From positions 434,001-498,000 of the forward strand of contig NZ_JAVALZ010000003.1 in the NCBI RefSeq assembly GCF_030730865.1: 64,000 bases of DNA, written 5' to 3'. Made by a program: the position numbers and the translations under genes. A model generated the notes under the pieces. The model saw only the letters and a list, made by a program, of their open reading frames with translations. It ran no database searches and was not told where the DNA came from. The stretch is from Uliginosibacterium sp. 31-16. Its GTDB lineage: Bacteria > Pseudomonadota > Gammaproteobacteria > Burkholderiales > Rhodocyclaceae. Below are positions 1 through 9,036 of this stretch, in pieces (position 1 is the stretch's first letter; each line of letters starts with the position of its first letter).

Positions 1-116
1 CATTGGCTGTGCGGGGGGATGCCGCCAGAACCCGCGCTGCAAGCCACTTGGCGGCCGATACCGTGGCGACGCGCTACGCCGAACTTTACCGGAACGTGCT
101 GAATGAGCGTGCATGA
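1..116 (+). CDS. C-terminal end of a probable glycosyltransferase (partial)
   Basis: An open frame enters from the left edge and stops with TGA at 114-116, giving 37 residues that end in DTVATRYAELYRNVLNERA. The alternation of Ala/Arg-rich helix and a final 'RYAELYR' helix is typical of the C-terminal tail of family 4 (group 1) glycosyltransferases, which use nucleotide sugars for surface polysaccharide synthesis. No catalytic motif is inside the window, so the assignment rests only on this tail and could be wrong. A strong hairpin terminator follows directly, so this is the last gene of its transcription unit. Confidence 0.4.
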   Translation, partial: LAVRGDAARTRAASHLAADTVATRYAELYRNVLNERA

Positions 117-150
117 AAAAGCCGCCGGAATCGCTTCCGGCGGCTTTTTG
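117..150. terminator. Bidirectional rho-independent terminator
   Basis: A perfect 10-bp stem (GCCGCCGGAA at 121-130, TTCCGGCGGC at 135-144) with a TCGC tetraloop is preceded by A5 and followed by T5. It can end transcription of the plus-strand gene that stops at 116 and of the minus-strand nitronate monooxygenase gene that stops at 168. Confidence 0.92.
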
Positions 151-167
151 TTTGAGGCAATTGCCGC

Positions 168-1412
168 TCAGGCGGGCAGGGCGACCTGGCCGTTAACGCT
201 GAACTGGTAGTCCTTGAACACATGCTCGGCGGAGAGGGACTTGTAGCTGCCGTCCTCATTCTTCGTCGTGGTGTCCTTGAGGCGATAGACGTAATGGCCG
301 CAGGTCCAGGTGTCGAAGTTGCGCATGTGCGTACACAGGCAGGTTTTCTCCATGACGGAGACTTTCTTGGCTCCGGGATTGGCTTCTACCGCCTTGTTGT
401 AGGCTTCGATGTAGGAGCAGTGGCCCTTGGCGTCGAGCAGGTAGCCGTAGGCTTCGCAGTTCGGGCGGGTGCCGGCGCCGATTGACGGGCTGTTCTTCAG
501 CATGCGCATCGGATAGCCGGTCGGAGACGTTTCATTGACCTCCACATCCTCTTCGCTGGCCTTGAAGTATTCCTGCTTGACCTTGTCCGGCAAGCCACAT
601 TCGTCGGTGACCGTGAAGCGCGTGGCAACCTGCACGCCGGCCGCACCCATTTCCATGTAGCGTACGGCGTCCGAGCCGGTGAAGATGCCGCCGGCGGGGA
701 TGACGGGAATGTCGAGCTTTTCGTTCTTCAGCCAGGCCAGGACTTCAGTCACGATATTGGAAAGTTCGTACTTGGCCCAGTCCATGCCGAAGCCCAGGTG
801 GCCGCCGGCCAGCGGACCTTCGACGACCACGTAATCGGGCAGGCGGTTGGTGCGGGCGCTCTTGCGGATGAACAATTGCAGGGCACGTGCCGAGGAGACG
901 ATGATGCCCAGCTTGGCGTGGCGGAAGCGCGGGTGGTCTTCCATCAGCGAGAAGCTGCCCAGGTGCAGACCGGCGGCCAGCGTGATGCCGTCGATGCCGG
1001 CATCCAGCGCTGAACGCAAACGCACCGCCAGGGTTTCCTTGGGGGCGTTCATGGTCAGCTTTTCCATGCAGTTGATGAAGATCATGCCGGCGCCGCGCAC
1101 CGATTCCATGGTCTTGCCAACATGCAGCCGGGTGGCTTCAGCCAGTTCGGCCAGACGGAACTGGACGGCTGACTTGTCGGAATTGGCAACGTTGAATTTG
1201 TAACGCTGCAGCTTTTCCTTGACGTAGCTGGTGTTGAATTTGGTGTCCGACACGGCCTTGATCATGGCGTCGGAGATGTGGCCGATGCCGCCAAGGCGGG
1301 CCGCTTCCAGTGCAAGGCCGGAGGTCGAAATATCGACACCCATGCCGCCGATCATGATCGGCACCAGTTCGCGATTGCCGAACATCAGGCGGAAATCATC
1401 AAGTTTCTTCAT
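168..1412 (-). CDS. Nitronate monooxygenase / 2-nitropropane dioxygenase family flavoprotein
   Basis: 414 residues. The N-terminal PIMIGGMGVDIST segment and the later VIPAGGIFTGSDAVRYMEMGAAGVQVATR region (split by short loops) are the FMN-binding TIM-barrel features of the NPD/FabK superfamily. Members oxidise nitronates such as propionate-3-nitronate, or reduce enoyl-ACP when FabK-like; I cannot choose between these from sequence. The start was placed at MKKLDDF because AGGAAG lies just upstream; the open frame continues 38 codons further with low-complexity sequence. Unusual is the last ~100 residues, which carry at least five cysteines including a CLC motif and a TCGH motif, a possible metal or Fe-S site. 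It stands alone, divergent from purB, and ends at a shared terminator. Confidence 0.82.
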   Translation of the reverse strand: MKKLDDFRLMFGNRELVPIMIGGMGVDISTSGLALEAARLGGIGHISDAMIKAVSDTKFNTSYVKEKLQRYKFNVANSDKSAVQFRLAELAEATRLHVGKTMESVRGAGMIFINCMEKLTMNAPKETLAVRLRSALDAGIDGITLAAGLHLGSFSLMEDHPRFRHAKLGIIVSSARALQLFIRKSARTNRLPDYVVVEGPLAGGHLGFGMDWAKYELSNIVTEVLAWLKNEKLDIPVIPAGGIFTGSDAVRYMEMGAAGVQVATRFTVTDECGLPDKVKQEYFKASEEDVEVNETSPTGYPMRMLKNSPSIGAGTRPNCEAYGYLLDAKGHCSYIEAYNKAVEANPGAKKVSVMEKTCLCTHMRNFDTWTCGHYVYRLKDTTTKNEDGSYKSLSAEHVFKDYQFSVNGQVALPA

Positions 1413-1592
1413 AGGGGCTTCCTGAATGGCCACCAAGGGTGGCGGACGACCAGTTGTCCAGCCGTCATTTGTGCAGGCTGTGCGACCTGCGCTCTCTGTT
1501 GCACGCGCGAATTGTACCGGCGCCATCGTCGCAGCGGGAGAAAACTCGGCGCGCCGCCGACGGGTTCCAGCCGTAAAACCAGAGCAGCCGGC

Positions 1593-3013
<1,421 letters not shown>

Positions 3014-3022
3014 GCGGCTTCG

Positions 3023-3856
3023 ATGAGCGATCCGCGTCCCATCGGCGTATTTGATTCCGGCGTGGGCGGCTTGTCCGTCCTGCGCGAGATTCGTGCGCTG
3101 CTGCCGGCCGAGGATCTGCTCTACTGTGCGGACTCCGGTCACGCACCCTATGGCGAAAAACCGCAACACCTGATTGCCGCGCGCTCGCTTGAATTGAGCG
3201 GCTTTTTGCTGGAGCAGGGTGCCAAGGCGCTGGTGATCGCTTGCAATACTGCGACGGCTGCGGCCGCGCAGGCAATTCGTGCGCAGTGGCCGGATGTGCC
3301 GGTGATCGGCATGGAGCCTGCCGTCAAACCTGCCACGGCGGCGACGCGCAACGGTGTGGTCGGTGTGCTGGCTACCACGGGTACGCTGGAGAGTGCACGC
3401 TTCGCTGCGCTGCTGGATCAGTTTGGCAAAGGGGTGAAAGTGCTGACACGCCCTGGCACCGGCCTGGTTGAAGCGGTGGAGCGCGGAGAGCAAGGCTCCG
3501 TGCGGCTCTTCAGCCTGCTCAAAGCCCATCTGGAGCCCTTGCTGGCGGGCGGGGCGGATGTAGTCGTGCTTGGCTGTACGCATTACGTGTTTCTGCGTGA
3601 ACAGGTTGAGGCCATCGTCGGTCCCTCGGTGCAGGTGATTGATACCGGCGCAGCCGTTGCGACACAGGTACAACGCAAACTGCAGGGGCGGGAGTGGCTT
3701 GCCAGTCCGTCGCGGGTGGGGTGCGAGCAGTTCTGGGCGAGTGGTGAGCTGTCGGCGGTTGAACGCACCATGCGCTTGTTGTGGCCCGGGTTTTCAGGGG
3801 GCAAGGTTTTGCCCGCTTCTGATTGCATGTCTTCCTTTACGGAGAAGTCTTCATGA
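3023..3856 (+). CDS. murI: Glutamate racemase
   Basis: 277 residues. MurI interconverts L- and D-glutamate in the cytoplasm to feed peptidoglycan synthesis. The family motifs are all present: GVFDSGVGGLSVL near the N terminus, ADSGHAPYG, then ACNTATA with catalytic Cys74 and GCTHY with catalytic Cys185. The start lies 9 bp after the purB stop, and the stop overlaps the start of the next gene as ATGA (3853-3856), which suggests translational coupling. Nothing is missing or unusual in the sequence. Confidence 0.97.
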   Translation: MSDPRPIGVFDSGVGGLSVLREIRALLPAEDLLYCADSGHAPYGEKPQHLIAARSLELSGFLLEQGAKALVIACNTATAAAAQAIRAQWPDVPVIGMEPAVKPATAATRNGVVGVLATTGTLESARFAALLDQFGKGVKVLTRPGTGLVEAVERGEQGSVRLFSLLKAHLEPLLAGGADVVVLGCTHYVFLREQVEAIVGPSVQVIDTGAAVATQVQRKLQGREWLASPSRVGCEQFWASGELSAVERTMRLLWPGFSGGKVLPASDCMSSFTEKSS

Positions 3857-4239
3857 ATCAAGCCTATGTATGCATTCTGCTGGCCGCTGTCTGCCCTCTG
3901 GTGCTGGCCGGATTGGCCAAAGCCGGTGGCAAGAAACATGGCGTGGCGTATGACAACGCCGCGCCGCGTCAGTCGCTGGCTCGCCTGGCAGGCTGGCCAC
4001 AACGGGCCAACTGGGCCCAGCAGAACAGCTGGGAGGCCTTCCCGGTGTTCGCCGCTGCGGTTCTGATGGCTCTGCAGGCCGGGCTCCCTCCTGGCAGCGT
4101 CGCCTTGTGGGCATGGGTATTCATTGCTGCGCGATTGGCGTATGCGGCGTGTTATCTGCTGAATCTGGCGACCGCACGTTCACTTTGCTGGGTGCTTGGC
4201 TTGGGTGCTTGTTTGCGTTTGATGGTCGCGGCCATCTGA
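3853..4239 (+). CDS. MAPEG family membrane protein
   Basis: 128 residues with about four hydrophobic segments. The sequence NSWEAFPVFAAAVLMA followed by RLAYAACYLL is the MAPEG (membrane-associated proteins in eicosanoid and glutathione metabolism) pattern, found in small inner-membrane glutathione-dependent or uncharacterised proteins of proteobacteria. The chosen ATG overlaps the murI stop codon (ATGA); an earlier in-frame ATG at 3823 lies inside murI and would add ten residues without a membrane role. The overlap implies coupled expression with murI, although no functional link is obvious. Substrate unknown. Confidence 0.8.
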   Translation: MNQAYVCILLAAVCPLVLAGLAKAGGKKHGVAYDNAAPRQSLARLAGWPQRANWAQQNSWEAFPVFAAAVLMALQAGLPPGSVALWAWVFIAARLAYAACYLLNLATARSLCWVLGLGACLRLMVAAI

Positions 4240-4326
4240 ATTGTGCTCAGGGCGGTCGCTGCTTTTTGAGATGGTTTTTCACTGCGGCAGAGTTCAGTTT
4301 TCGTGTGTGCGGACGATATCTGCCAG

Positions 4327-5196
4327 ATGAAGCCAGACATCCATCACTCTCTTGATGAAGTAGATGCCGAAGTAGCCCGGCTGATTTCTTCGGGCATTCG
4401 CATTCCTCCGCAGCCCAGCGTCGTACAGGAAGTACTGGGCATGCTGCAAAACAGCAACATGGATCTGCGGGCGATGGCCGATGTGATCGGACAGGATGCC
4501 GGCCTGACCGCCATGCTTTACAAGATCACGCGCTCGGCGGCCTTTGCACGACGGCGGGCTCCGCAATCGATCGAGCAGATTCTTGCGCTGGTCGGGATTC
4601 GGCAGGCTGCTCTGCTGGTGCAGTCCTACGGTCTGACTACGGCACTGGAAGGCAAGCGCCCGGTGCTCCAGCAGTTCTGGAGCCGTTCAGGTGATATTGC
4701 CTTGCTGGCCTCCCTGGTGGCGTATGAGCGTGTCTCGGTGTGCAACATCTTTCCCGAGCAGGCATATATGGCTGGCATCTTCCATGATTGTGGCGTACCG
4801 GTGCTGATGCAGCGCTTCCCGGAGTACTGCAAGGCGACCGGGGTGGACGGCTCGGCTGGCAAGTGGGCGGATGTCAGGGATGAAGATCATGCCTTCAAGG
4901 TCGACCACTGCTCTATCGGCTATCTGCTGGCCCGTCACTGGCGCTTGCCGGATTTTGTGGCGGATGCGATCCTGCATCATCATGAACTGAACCGCCTCAG
5001 TGCCCAGGCGTCGCGTTCGATGGTGGCTGTACTGCAACTGGCAATTCATATCTATTCCGAAGAGCGGGGACTGAGCAATCCGGAATGGCCGCGCATTGCG
5101 ACCGGCGTTCTCGAAGAACTGGGTCTTCATCCCGATGATTTGAACGAGTTTTGTGACGGAGTGCTCGATGCGTTTTGTGGCGTGCAGGCAGAATAG
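4327..5196 (+). CDS. HDOD domain protein
   Basis: 289 residues. The segment from about residue 20 (IRIPPQPSVVQEVLGMLQN) through AGLTAMLYKITRSAAFARRR is a typical HDOD domain, a catalytically degenerate relative of HD phosphohydrolases used in signalling, often linked to c-di-GMP, chemotaxis or motility control. GIFHDCGVPVLMQRFPEY resembles the 'gLLHdiG' helix, and a later DAILHHHE segment keeps some His residues. The ATG at 4327 has a GGACGA-like ribosome site; a GTG at 4303 would add eight residues. The 87-bp gap before it holds only a weak resemblance to the repeat family seen elsewhere in the window. Partner and output are unknown. Confidence 0.83.
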   Translation: MKPDIHHSLDEVDAEVARLISSGIRIPPQPSVVQEVLGMLQNSNMDLRAMADVIGQDAGLTAMLYKITRSAAFARRRAPQSIEQILALVGIRQAALLVQSYGLTTALEGKRPVLQQFWSRSGDIALLASLVAYERVSVCNIFPEQAYMAGIFHDCGVPVLMQRFPEYCKATGVDGSAGKWADVRDEDHAFKVDHCSIGYLLARHWRLPDFVADAILHHHELNRLSAQASRSMVAVLQLAIHIYSEERGLSNPEWPRIATGVLEELGLHPDDLNEFCDGVLDAFCGVQAE

Positions 5197-5293
5197 GGGA
5201 CTATTTTTGTGACCGGTTATCGCATGGAGTGAAACGCGGCAGGATTCTGGCTTTAGAATTATCAAAAACACCAAAACCATATAAAACCAAATA

Positions 5294-6043
5294 ATGCCCT
5301 TTGCCATCGATACCTGCGCTGCCATGCACATTGGCGACCGCCACGACCAACAGGACCGCGTTGCCATCCTGCCGCATCCCACGCGTTCTGATTGCCTGCT
5401 GGCGGTGCTGGCAGACGGCATGGGGGGGCACACCGGCGGGGCGATTGCCGCCCAGCAGGTGATCCTCAAGGCGAAGCAGAATTTTTCGACTTACCAGCCC
5501 TCCGGCGATGAATCGATCCACGAATTCCTGCGCAGCGTGATTGACGAAGCGCATGTGGTGATCAAGCTCACGCGGTTCACCAGCGAGGCCGATCCGCACA
5601 GCACGGCGGTGGTCATGGTCCTGCGTCCCGGCCATGCTGACTGGGGGCACTGCGGTGATTCGCGGCTGTATCACTTCCGGCGCGGCAAGATGGTGTCACA
5701 TACACCGGACCATTCGCTGGTCGGTGAGCTGATCCGCACCAACCGCATTACCGAAGAAATGGCGCTGCATCACCCTCAGCGCAACCTGCTGCTGTCCTGT
5801 CTGGGGGCCGAGAAAGAGCCGCGCATCGATCTGGATGGTCTGTCCGATCTGGAGCCGGGTGATTGTTTCCTGCTTTGCTCGGATGGACTGTGGGGCCTGG
5901 TGGGTGACGAGGAGCTGGGCCGTACCCTGCATGAACTGGATGCACGCGCCGCAGCACGCGTGCTGATCAACGCCGCACGCAGTCGCGGTGAGGGTGTGGG
6001 CGACAACATCTCCCTGGCGATCATCAAGATCATGCCGACCTGA
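5294..6043 (+). CDS. PP2C-family serine/threonine protein phosphatase
   Basis: 249 residues, a single cytoplasmic PPM/PP2C domain. Metal-binding motifs are present in order: GDRHDQQDR (usually G.vR..NeD), LADGMGGHTGG, WGHCGDSRLYHFR, the DHSLVGEL segment, LLCSDGLWGLV and the C-terminal GVGDNISL (usually DN(I/V)T). These Asp residues coordinate the Mn/Mg pair that dephosphorylates Ser/Thr. Stp/PppA-type phosphatases usually reverse a Hanks-type kinase; no kinase is visible in this window, although an FHA protein, a possible phosphothreonine reader, lies at 55.3 kb. A 97-bp AT-rich leader precedes it, and a repeat-type hairpin follows the stop. Confidence 0.93.
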   Translation: MPFAIDTCAAMHIGDRHDQQDRVAILPHPTRSDCLLAVLADGMGGHTGGAIAAQQVILKAKQNFSTYQPSGDESIHEFLRSVIDEAHVVIKLTRFTSEADPHSTAVVMVLRPGHADWGHCGDSRLYHFRRGKMVSHTPDHSLVGELIRTNRITEEMALHHPQRNLLLSCLGAEKEPRIDLDGLSDLEPGDCFLLCSDGLWGLVGDEELGRTLHELDARAAARVLINAARSRGEGVGDNISLAIIKIMPT

Positions 6044-6051
6044 TCGAATGG

Positions 6052-6090
6052 ATGCCTGAAGACCCGCTTCTGGCGGACTTCTTCAGGCAT
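6052..6090. repeat. Intergenic palindromic repeat (hairpin after PP2C gene)
   Basis: ATGCCTGAAGA (6052-6062) and TCTTCAGGCAT (6080-6090) form a perfect 11-bp stem; inner CGC/GCG bases can extend it. It sits 8 bp after a stop codon, between convergent genes. The same TGAAGA...GCGGAC...TCTTCA core occurs at several other gene ends here. It may act as a transcription end or RNA-stabilising element. The remaining sequence to 6198 is unassigned. Confidence 0.75.
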
Positions 6091-6198
6091 GCCTGCGGCT
6101 CAGGGATGTCTGGTGACGGGTTGCCGATGCCTGCCCGTAGATCAAGGCGGGGCGAGGCTCTCCGGGCATGGCTAGCCAGAAACTCTTGTTTCAGGCTT

Positions 6199-6678
6199 TC
6201 AGTAGCTGCCCAGCAGGCGCGAACCCGGACGGGTGCGCGAGGAGCCATCCGGCCCATATACCGTAGGTTGGTCGGAATGGGCCAGCAACACGGCCAAGGC
6301 CTGATGGTTCTGGGCCAGGCGCTCGGTGATGTGCGTGCCGTTTTCCTGATTGAGCTGGCGGGCACGGGTGGCTGCTGCCAGATAGGTGTGCCAGATTTGC
6401 GTGCCTTCGCTGCCGATCAGGCTTTCGATACCGGCTTTGTCGTGGGGTAGCCCGGCCTGTGCCAGCACGGCGCTGCGACTGTCGGCGAGCTGTTGAAGCT
6501 GGCGGGCCTGACGGGATTTCTGTTCCGAGAGCGGATACAAAGGCTCTACATCGCGCCCCGACAGGATCTGGCGTTCCTGTTCCAGGGTCGCGACGAATTC
6601 ATTCACCTGCTGCGTTTCCGCAACCAGAATGGTCAGAAGGCGCTGGCGAAGCGCTTTTTTGTCAGGGGTGCCTGTCAC
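6199..6678 (-). CDS. flgN: Flagellar export chaperone FlgN
   Basis: 159 residues, mostly helical, with an N-terminal heptad-like region (LRQRLLTILVAETQQVNEFV) and the QARQLQQLADSR segment typical of FlgN-type chaperones. FlgN binds the hook-filament junction proteins FlgK and FlgL in the cytoplasm and delivers them to the flagellar export gate. Its start codon overlaps the flgM stop (6675-6678, ATGA arrangement), so translation is coupled to flgM, and the pair shares the sigma-28 promoter found upstream. FlgN families are very divergent, so the call leans on position after flgM. The client genes flgK and flgL are not in this window. Confidence 0.85.
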   Translation of the reverse strand: MTGTPDKKALRQRLLTILVAETQQVNEFVATLEQERQILSGRDVEPLYPLSEQKSRQARQLQQLADSRSAVLAQAGLPHDKAGIESLIGSEGTQIWHTYLAAATRARQLNQENGTHITERLAQNHQALAVLLAHSDQPTVYGPDGSSRTRPGSRLLGSY

Positions 6679-6986
6679 GCGCTACGCGGCTGGGCAGCCA
6701 GCATCTGGCGCACGCTGTTGAGCAAGCCGTCGGCAACCTTTTCCGGGTTGACCTGGAATCGGCCTTGCGAGATCGCGGCTTTGATTTCCTCGACCTTGCC
6801 GCTGTCGACGACCGGAGTGTCGGCTATGGTTTGCTCAAGCTGCTGCAGGTGGCTGGCCAGTGAGGAGAGCTGGACTTTTGATCCACTCGCAGCACTGGAG
6901 CTGGACGACGCCTCGCGCGGGGAGCGAGTTTTGGTCTCGCTGACCACGGATCCGGGCGACTTGATTGATGAATTATCGATTTTCAC
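6675..6986 (-). CDS. flgM: Anti-sigma-28 factor FlgM
   Basis: 103 residues. The N-terminal half is Ser-rich and disordered; the C-terminal half carries the FlgM helices (VEEIKAAISQGRFQVNPEKV, then ADGLLNSV), which bind and inhibit sigma-28 (FliA) until FlgM is secreted through the completed hook. The 'KVEEIKAAISQGRFQV' block is the most conserved part of the family. It is followed directly by flgN with a 4-bp overlap. A near-consensus sigma-28 promoter lies about 80 bp upstream, so FlgM would be made under the sigma factor it restrains, as in enteric bacteria. Confidence 0.95.
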   Translation of the reverse strand: MKIDNSSIKSPGSVVSETKTRSPREASSSSSAASGSKVQLSSLASHLQQLEQTIADTPVVDSGKVEEIKAAISQGRFQVNPEKVADGLLNSVRQMLAAQPRSA

Positions 6987-7067
6987 GGCGTTTCCCTTCG
7001 GCTCAAGGTATGCGTGATACCAGCGAGGCCTGTTTTTATATAAGGCATTCGCGATGCCACACCAAGC

Positions 7068-7094
7068 TTATCGGAGGCAACGGCGAAAACTTTA
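7068..7094 (-). promoter_or_regulatory. Sigma-28 (FliA) promoter of flgM-flgN
   Basis: Read on the minus strand, TAAAGTTT (7094-7087), an 11-bp spacer and TCCGATAA (7075-7068) match the FliA consensus TAAAGTTT-N11-GCCGATAA at 15 of 16 positions. The -10 box ends about 80 bp before the flgM ATG. No better explanation exists for such a match in the flgM upstream region. Confidence 0.9.
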
Positions 7095-7127
7095 GGCGTT
7101 TTTACCGTGCCTGACAACCTGCTCTGC

Positions 7128-7160
7128 CTCTGAAAACGGCTTGTGGCGGGATTCCTTGAG
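7128..7160. repeat. Fragment of the intergenic repeat family
   Basis: CTGAAAACGGCTTGTGGCGG followed by GATTCCTTGAG resembles one arm and part of the second arm of the repeat seen in full at 21073-21175. It lies between flgA (stop at 7191) and the flgM promoter. The pairing is poor, so this is probably a degraded copy. Confidence 0.4.
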
Positions 7161-7190
7161 AAATTTGCCGATGAATGGCCGGGCGGCTGA

Positions 7191-7886
7191 TCAGTTGCGG
7201 ACCTCCACGACTCCATTGTCACGCGCTATGGCGCTGACCACATTGCCATTGGCAAGTTTGATCCGCACGGATTGGCCTGCTACGGCGGCGGCCAGTGCCT
7301 GTCCTTCATTGCTGACCGTAAAGCCCTGGCCAAAAGAAATCACCTGGACGCGCTGACCTGCCTGGATGATCGGCTGCGGACGGAGCAGGGTCGCTTGGAG
7401 CGGACGTTCGGCGGCTATGGCGCTGCGGGCGATCTGACCGATGACCTCTTTTTCGTTGAGGAGCAGATCGGGAGCCTGTGCGGTGAGTTCGCCCTGAACC
7501 ACTTTCACATCGCCGGATTCGATGGTCTGGCCGTTGCCGATGGGACGGGCCGCCACCAGATAACTTCCCTCAACCCGCACCCGAGCGGCTACATACAGCG
7601 CCGAGCGCGTTCCGGCCAGGCAGCGCAATCCCACGGATACACGTCCCCAGGCGCGTGCTCCGGGAGGGAGAAAGGCCTGCCAGCGCTGGCAGCCAGCGTG
7701 TCGCTCGTCCTCCGGCAGCTTTCCGGTTTCGATGCTGACCTTGCCGGGCAGGTTTGCTGTCTGTGCACGCAGGAAGTCTCCGATAGCGATCTGCATGGCT
7801 GCCTGCGCTGTCGATGCTGACTGAACCTCAGCACTGCAAAGGGCTGGCAGAAATAGTTGCAGAAGGAGTGCAAAGGCTGCACGCAT
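7191..7886 (-). CDS. flgA: Flagellar basal body P-ring formation protein FlgA
   Basis: 231 residues with a signal peptide (MRAAFALLLQLFLPALCSA) and a C-terminal SAF-type domain: VAARPIGNGQTIESGDVK, then GQRVQVISFGQGFTVSNEGQ and a final NGNVVSAIARDNGVVEV. FlgA is the periplasmic chaperone that assembles FlgI into the P ring. The ATG at 7886 directly precedes the signal peptide; the frame stays open 30 codons upstream but without a signal. It is divergent from flgBCDEFGHIJ, the usual arrangement, and its own substrate FlgI is encoded at 13.4 kb. A lone GCCGATAA lies upstream on the same strand (8059-8052), but its -35 partner is poor. Confidence 0.95.
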   Translation of the reverse strand: MRAAFALLLQLFLPALCSAEVQSASTAQAAMQIAIGDFLRAQTANLPGKVSIETGKLPEDERHAGCQRWQAFLPPGARAWGRVSVGLRCLAGTRSALYVAARVRVEGSYLVAARPIGNGQTIESGDVKVVQGELTAQAPDLLLNEKEVIGQIARSAIAAERPLQATLLRPQPIIQAGQRVQVISFGQGFTVSNEGQALAAAVAGQSVRIKLANGNVVSAIARDNGVVEVRN

Positions 7887-8092
7887 GGCATGACCTGGAG
7901 CGGTGACTGGCGTATTGAAACATGTTTGTCCGGTCGTCGAAGCGGCAAACAGGCGCTGTAGTACAGGCCTATTCACTTCCTTTGGCGATTGCCGGCAAAC
8001 ATTGCCGCCGGGGTTTTGCCGGATGCCGGGAATGCAGGTGCTTTTGCCGCTTTATCGGCCGCTGAAGCACTGTTTGCGGCGCGTAGGATGGC

Positions 8093-8108
8093 TGGCATAG
8101 AAGCTGCA
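8093..8108 (+). promoter_or_regulatory. Candidate sigma-54 promoter of the flgB operon
   Basis: TGGCATAGAAGCTGCA keeps the obligatory GG-N10-GC geometry (GG 8094-8095, GC 8106-8107) and resembles TGGCAC-N5-TTGC. It lies about 84 bp before the chosen flgB start, fitting a sigma-54-dependent class II flagellar operon. The rest of the 305-bp flgA-flgB spacer (7887-8191) holds no other element I can name. Confidence 0.55.
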
Positions 8109-8191
8109 ATGAGTTCGTCGAATACCCGTGCAATGCTCTGAACAAGGGAACGACGACCATGTTTGAAGAACTCTTGAATGGAGTGGAAGAA

Positions 8192-8596
8192 ATGAACGTC
8201 CAACTCGACAACGCCCTGCGCTTTCATCAGACCGCCCTCAACCTGCGCGCCCAGCGCCAGGAAGTGCTGGCGGCCAATATTGCAAATGCCGATACGCCGA
8301 ATTTCAAGGCGCGTGACATCGAGTTCGGCAGCGCGCTCGCCGGTGCGTTGCAGGGCCGTGTGGGGCGTCCGATAGCACTGGCCACGACGTCGGCCCGGCA
8401 CCTGAATGCAAGCGGCACGGCAACTTCGCCGCAGCTCATGTATCGCAACGAAGAGCAGTCGAGCGTCGATGGCAATACCGTCAACATGGATACCGAACGC
8501 GCCGCTTTTGCCGAGAACGCTGTGCAGTATGAAGCCAGCCTGTCCTTTATCAGTGGAATGCTGCGCACCATGCAGCAGGCAGTTTCCGGTCAGTAA
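8192..8596 (+). CDS. flgB: Flagellar basal-body proximal rod protein FlgB
   Basis: 134 residues. The N-terminal rod signature [20 protein letters not shown] is near-identical to FlgB of enteric bacteria, and a short C-terminal helix closes the protein. FlgB forms the proximal rod above the MS ring/FliE. I chose the ATG at 8192, which has GGAG eight bases upstream and aligns with the usual FlgB N terminus; an ATG at 8159 would add eleven residues. First gene of a nine-gene run flgBCDEFGHIJ with short spacers, preceded by a candidate sigma-54 promoter. Confidence 0.96.
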   Translation: MNVQLDNALRFHQTALNLRAQRQEVLAANIANADTPNFKARDIEFGSALAGALQGRVGRPIALATTSARHLNASGTATSPQLMYRNEEQSSVDGNTVNMDTERAAFAENAVQYEASLSFISGMLRTMQQAVSGQ

Positions 8597-8607
8597 GGGG
8601 ATTCGTC

Positions 8608-9012
8608 ATGAGCATGCTCAATGTCTTCAATATCGCGGGTTCTGCGCTCAATGCGCAGTCGATGCGGCTGAATACCACGGCCAGCAATCTGGCCAATGCG
8701 GAAAGCGCAGTGGGGGCCGACGGCAAGCCTTACAAAGCCAAGCAGGTGGTGTTTCAGGCCGTGCAGATGGGGCCGAGCGGGCAGGGCGTGCGCGTGCAGC
8801 AGGTGGTCGACAGTGCTGCGCCGGGGCGCATGGTTTACGACCCGAAAAGCCCGGTCGCCAACGCTGAGGGCTACGTCACCATGTCCAATGTGGATGTGGT
8901 CGAAGAAATGGTGAACATGATTTCCGCTTCGCGTGCATATCAGACCAACGCCGAAGTGATGAATACCGCCAAAACCCTGATGCAGCGCACGATCGCGCTG
9001 GGCCAGGGGTAA
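8608..9012 (+). CDS. flgC: Flagellar basal-body rod protein FlgC
   Basis: 134 residues, the standard FlgC length. The N-terminal [20 protein letters not shown] motif and the C-terminal [20 protein letters not shown] motif are the flagellar rod/hook family signatures that form the paired coiled-coil domain. FlgC is a proximal rod subunit assembled after FlgB. It begins 11 bp after flgB. Nothing is missing or out of place. Confidence 0.97.
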   Translation: MSMLNVFNIAGSALNAQSMRLNTTASNLANAESAVGADGKPYKAKQVVFQAVQMGPSGQGVRVQQVVDSAAPGRMVYDPKSPVANAEGYVTMSNVDVVEEMVNMISASRAYQTNAEVMNTAKTLMQRTIALGQG

Positions 9013-9036
9013 TGGCTCTGAGCAGGAGTAATTGAG

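Noticed and set aside
8052..8059. GCCGATAA on the minus strand as a sigma-28 promoter for flgA
   Set aside because: The -10 is perfect but no TAAAGTTT-like -35 occurs at the right distance; the nearest CAAA is at 13 bp instead of 15.
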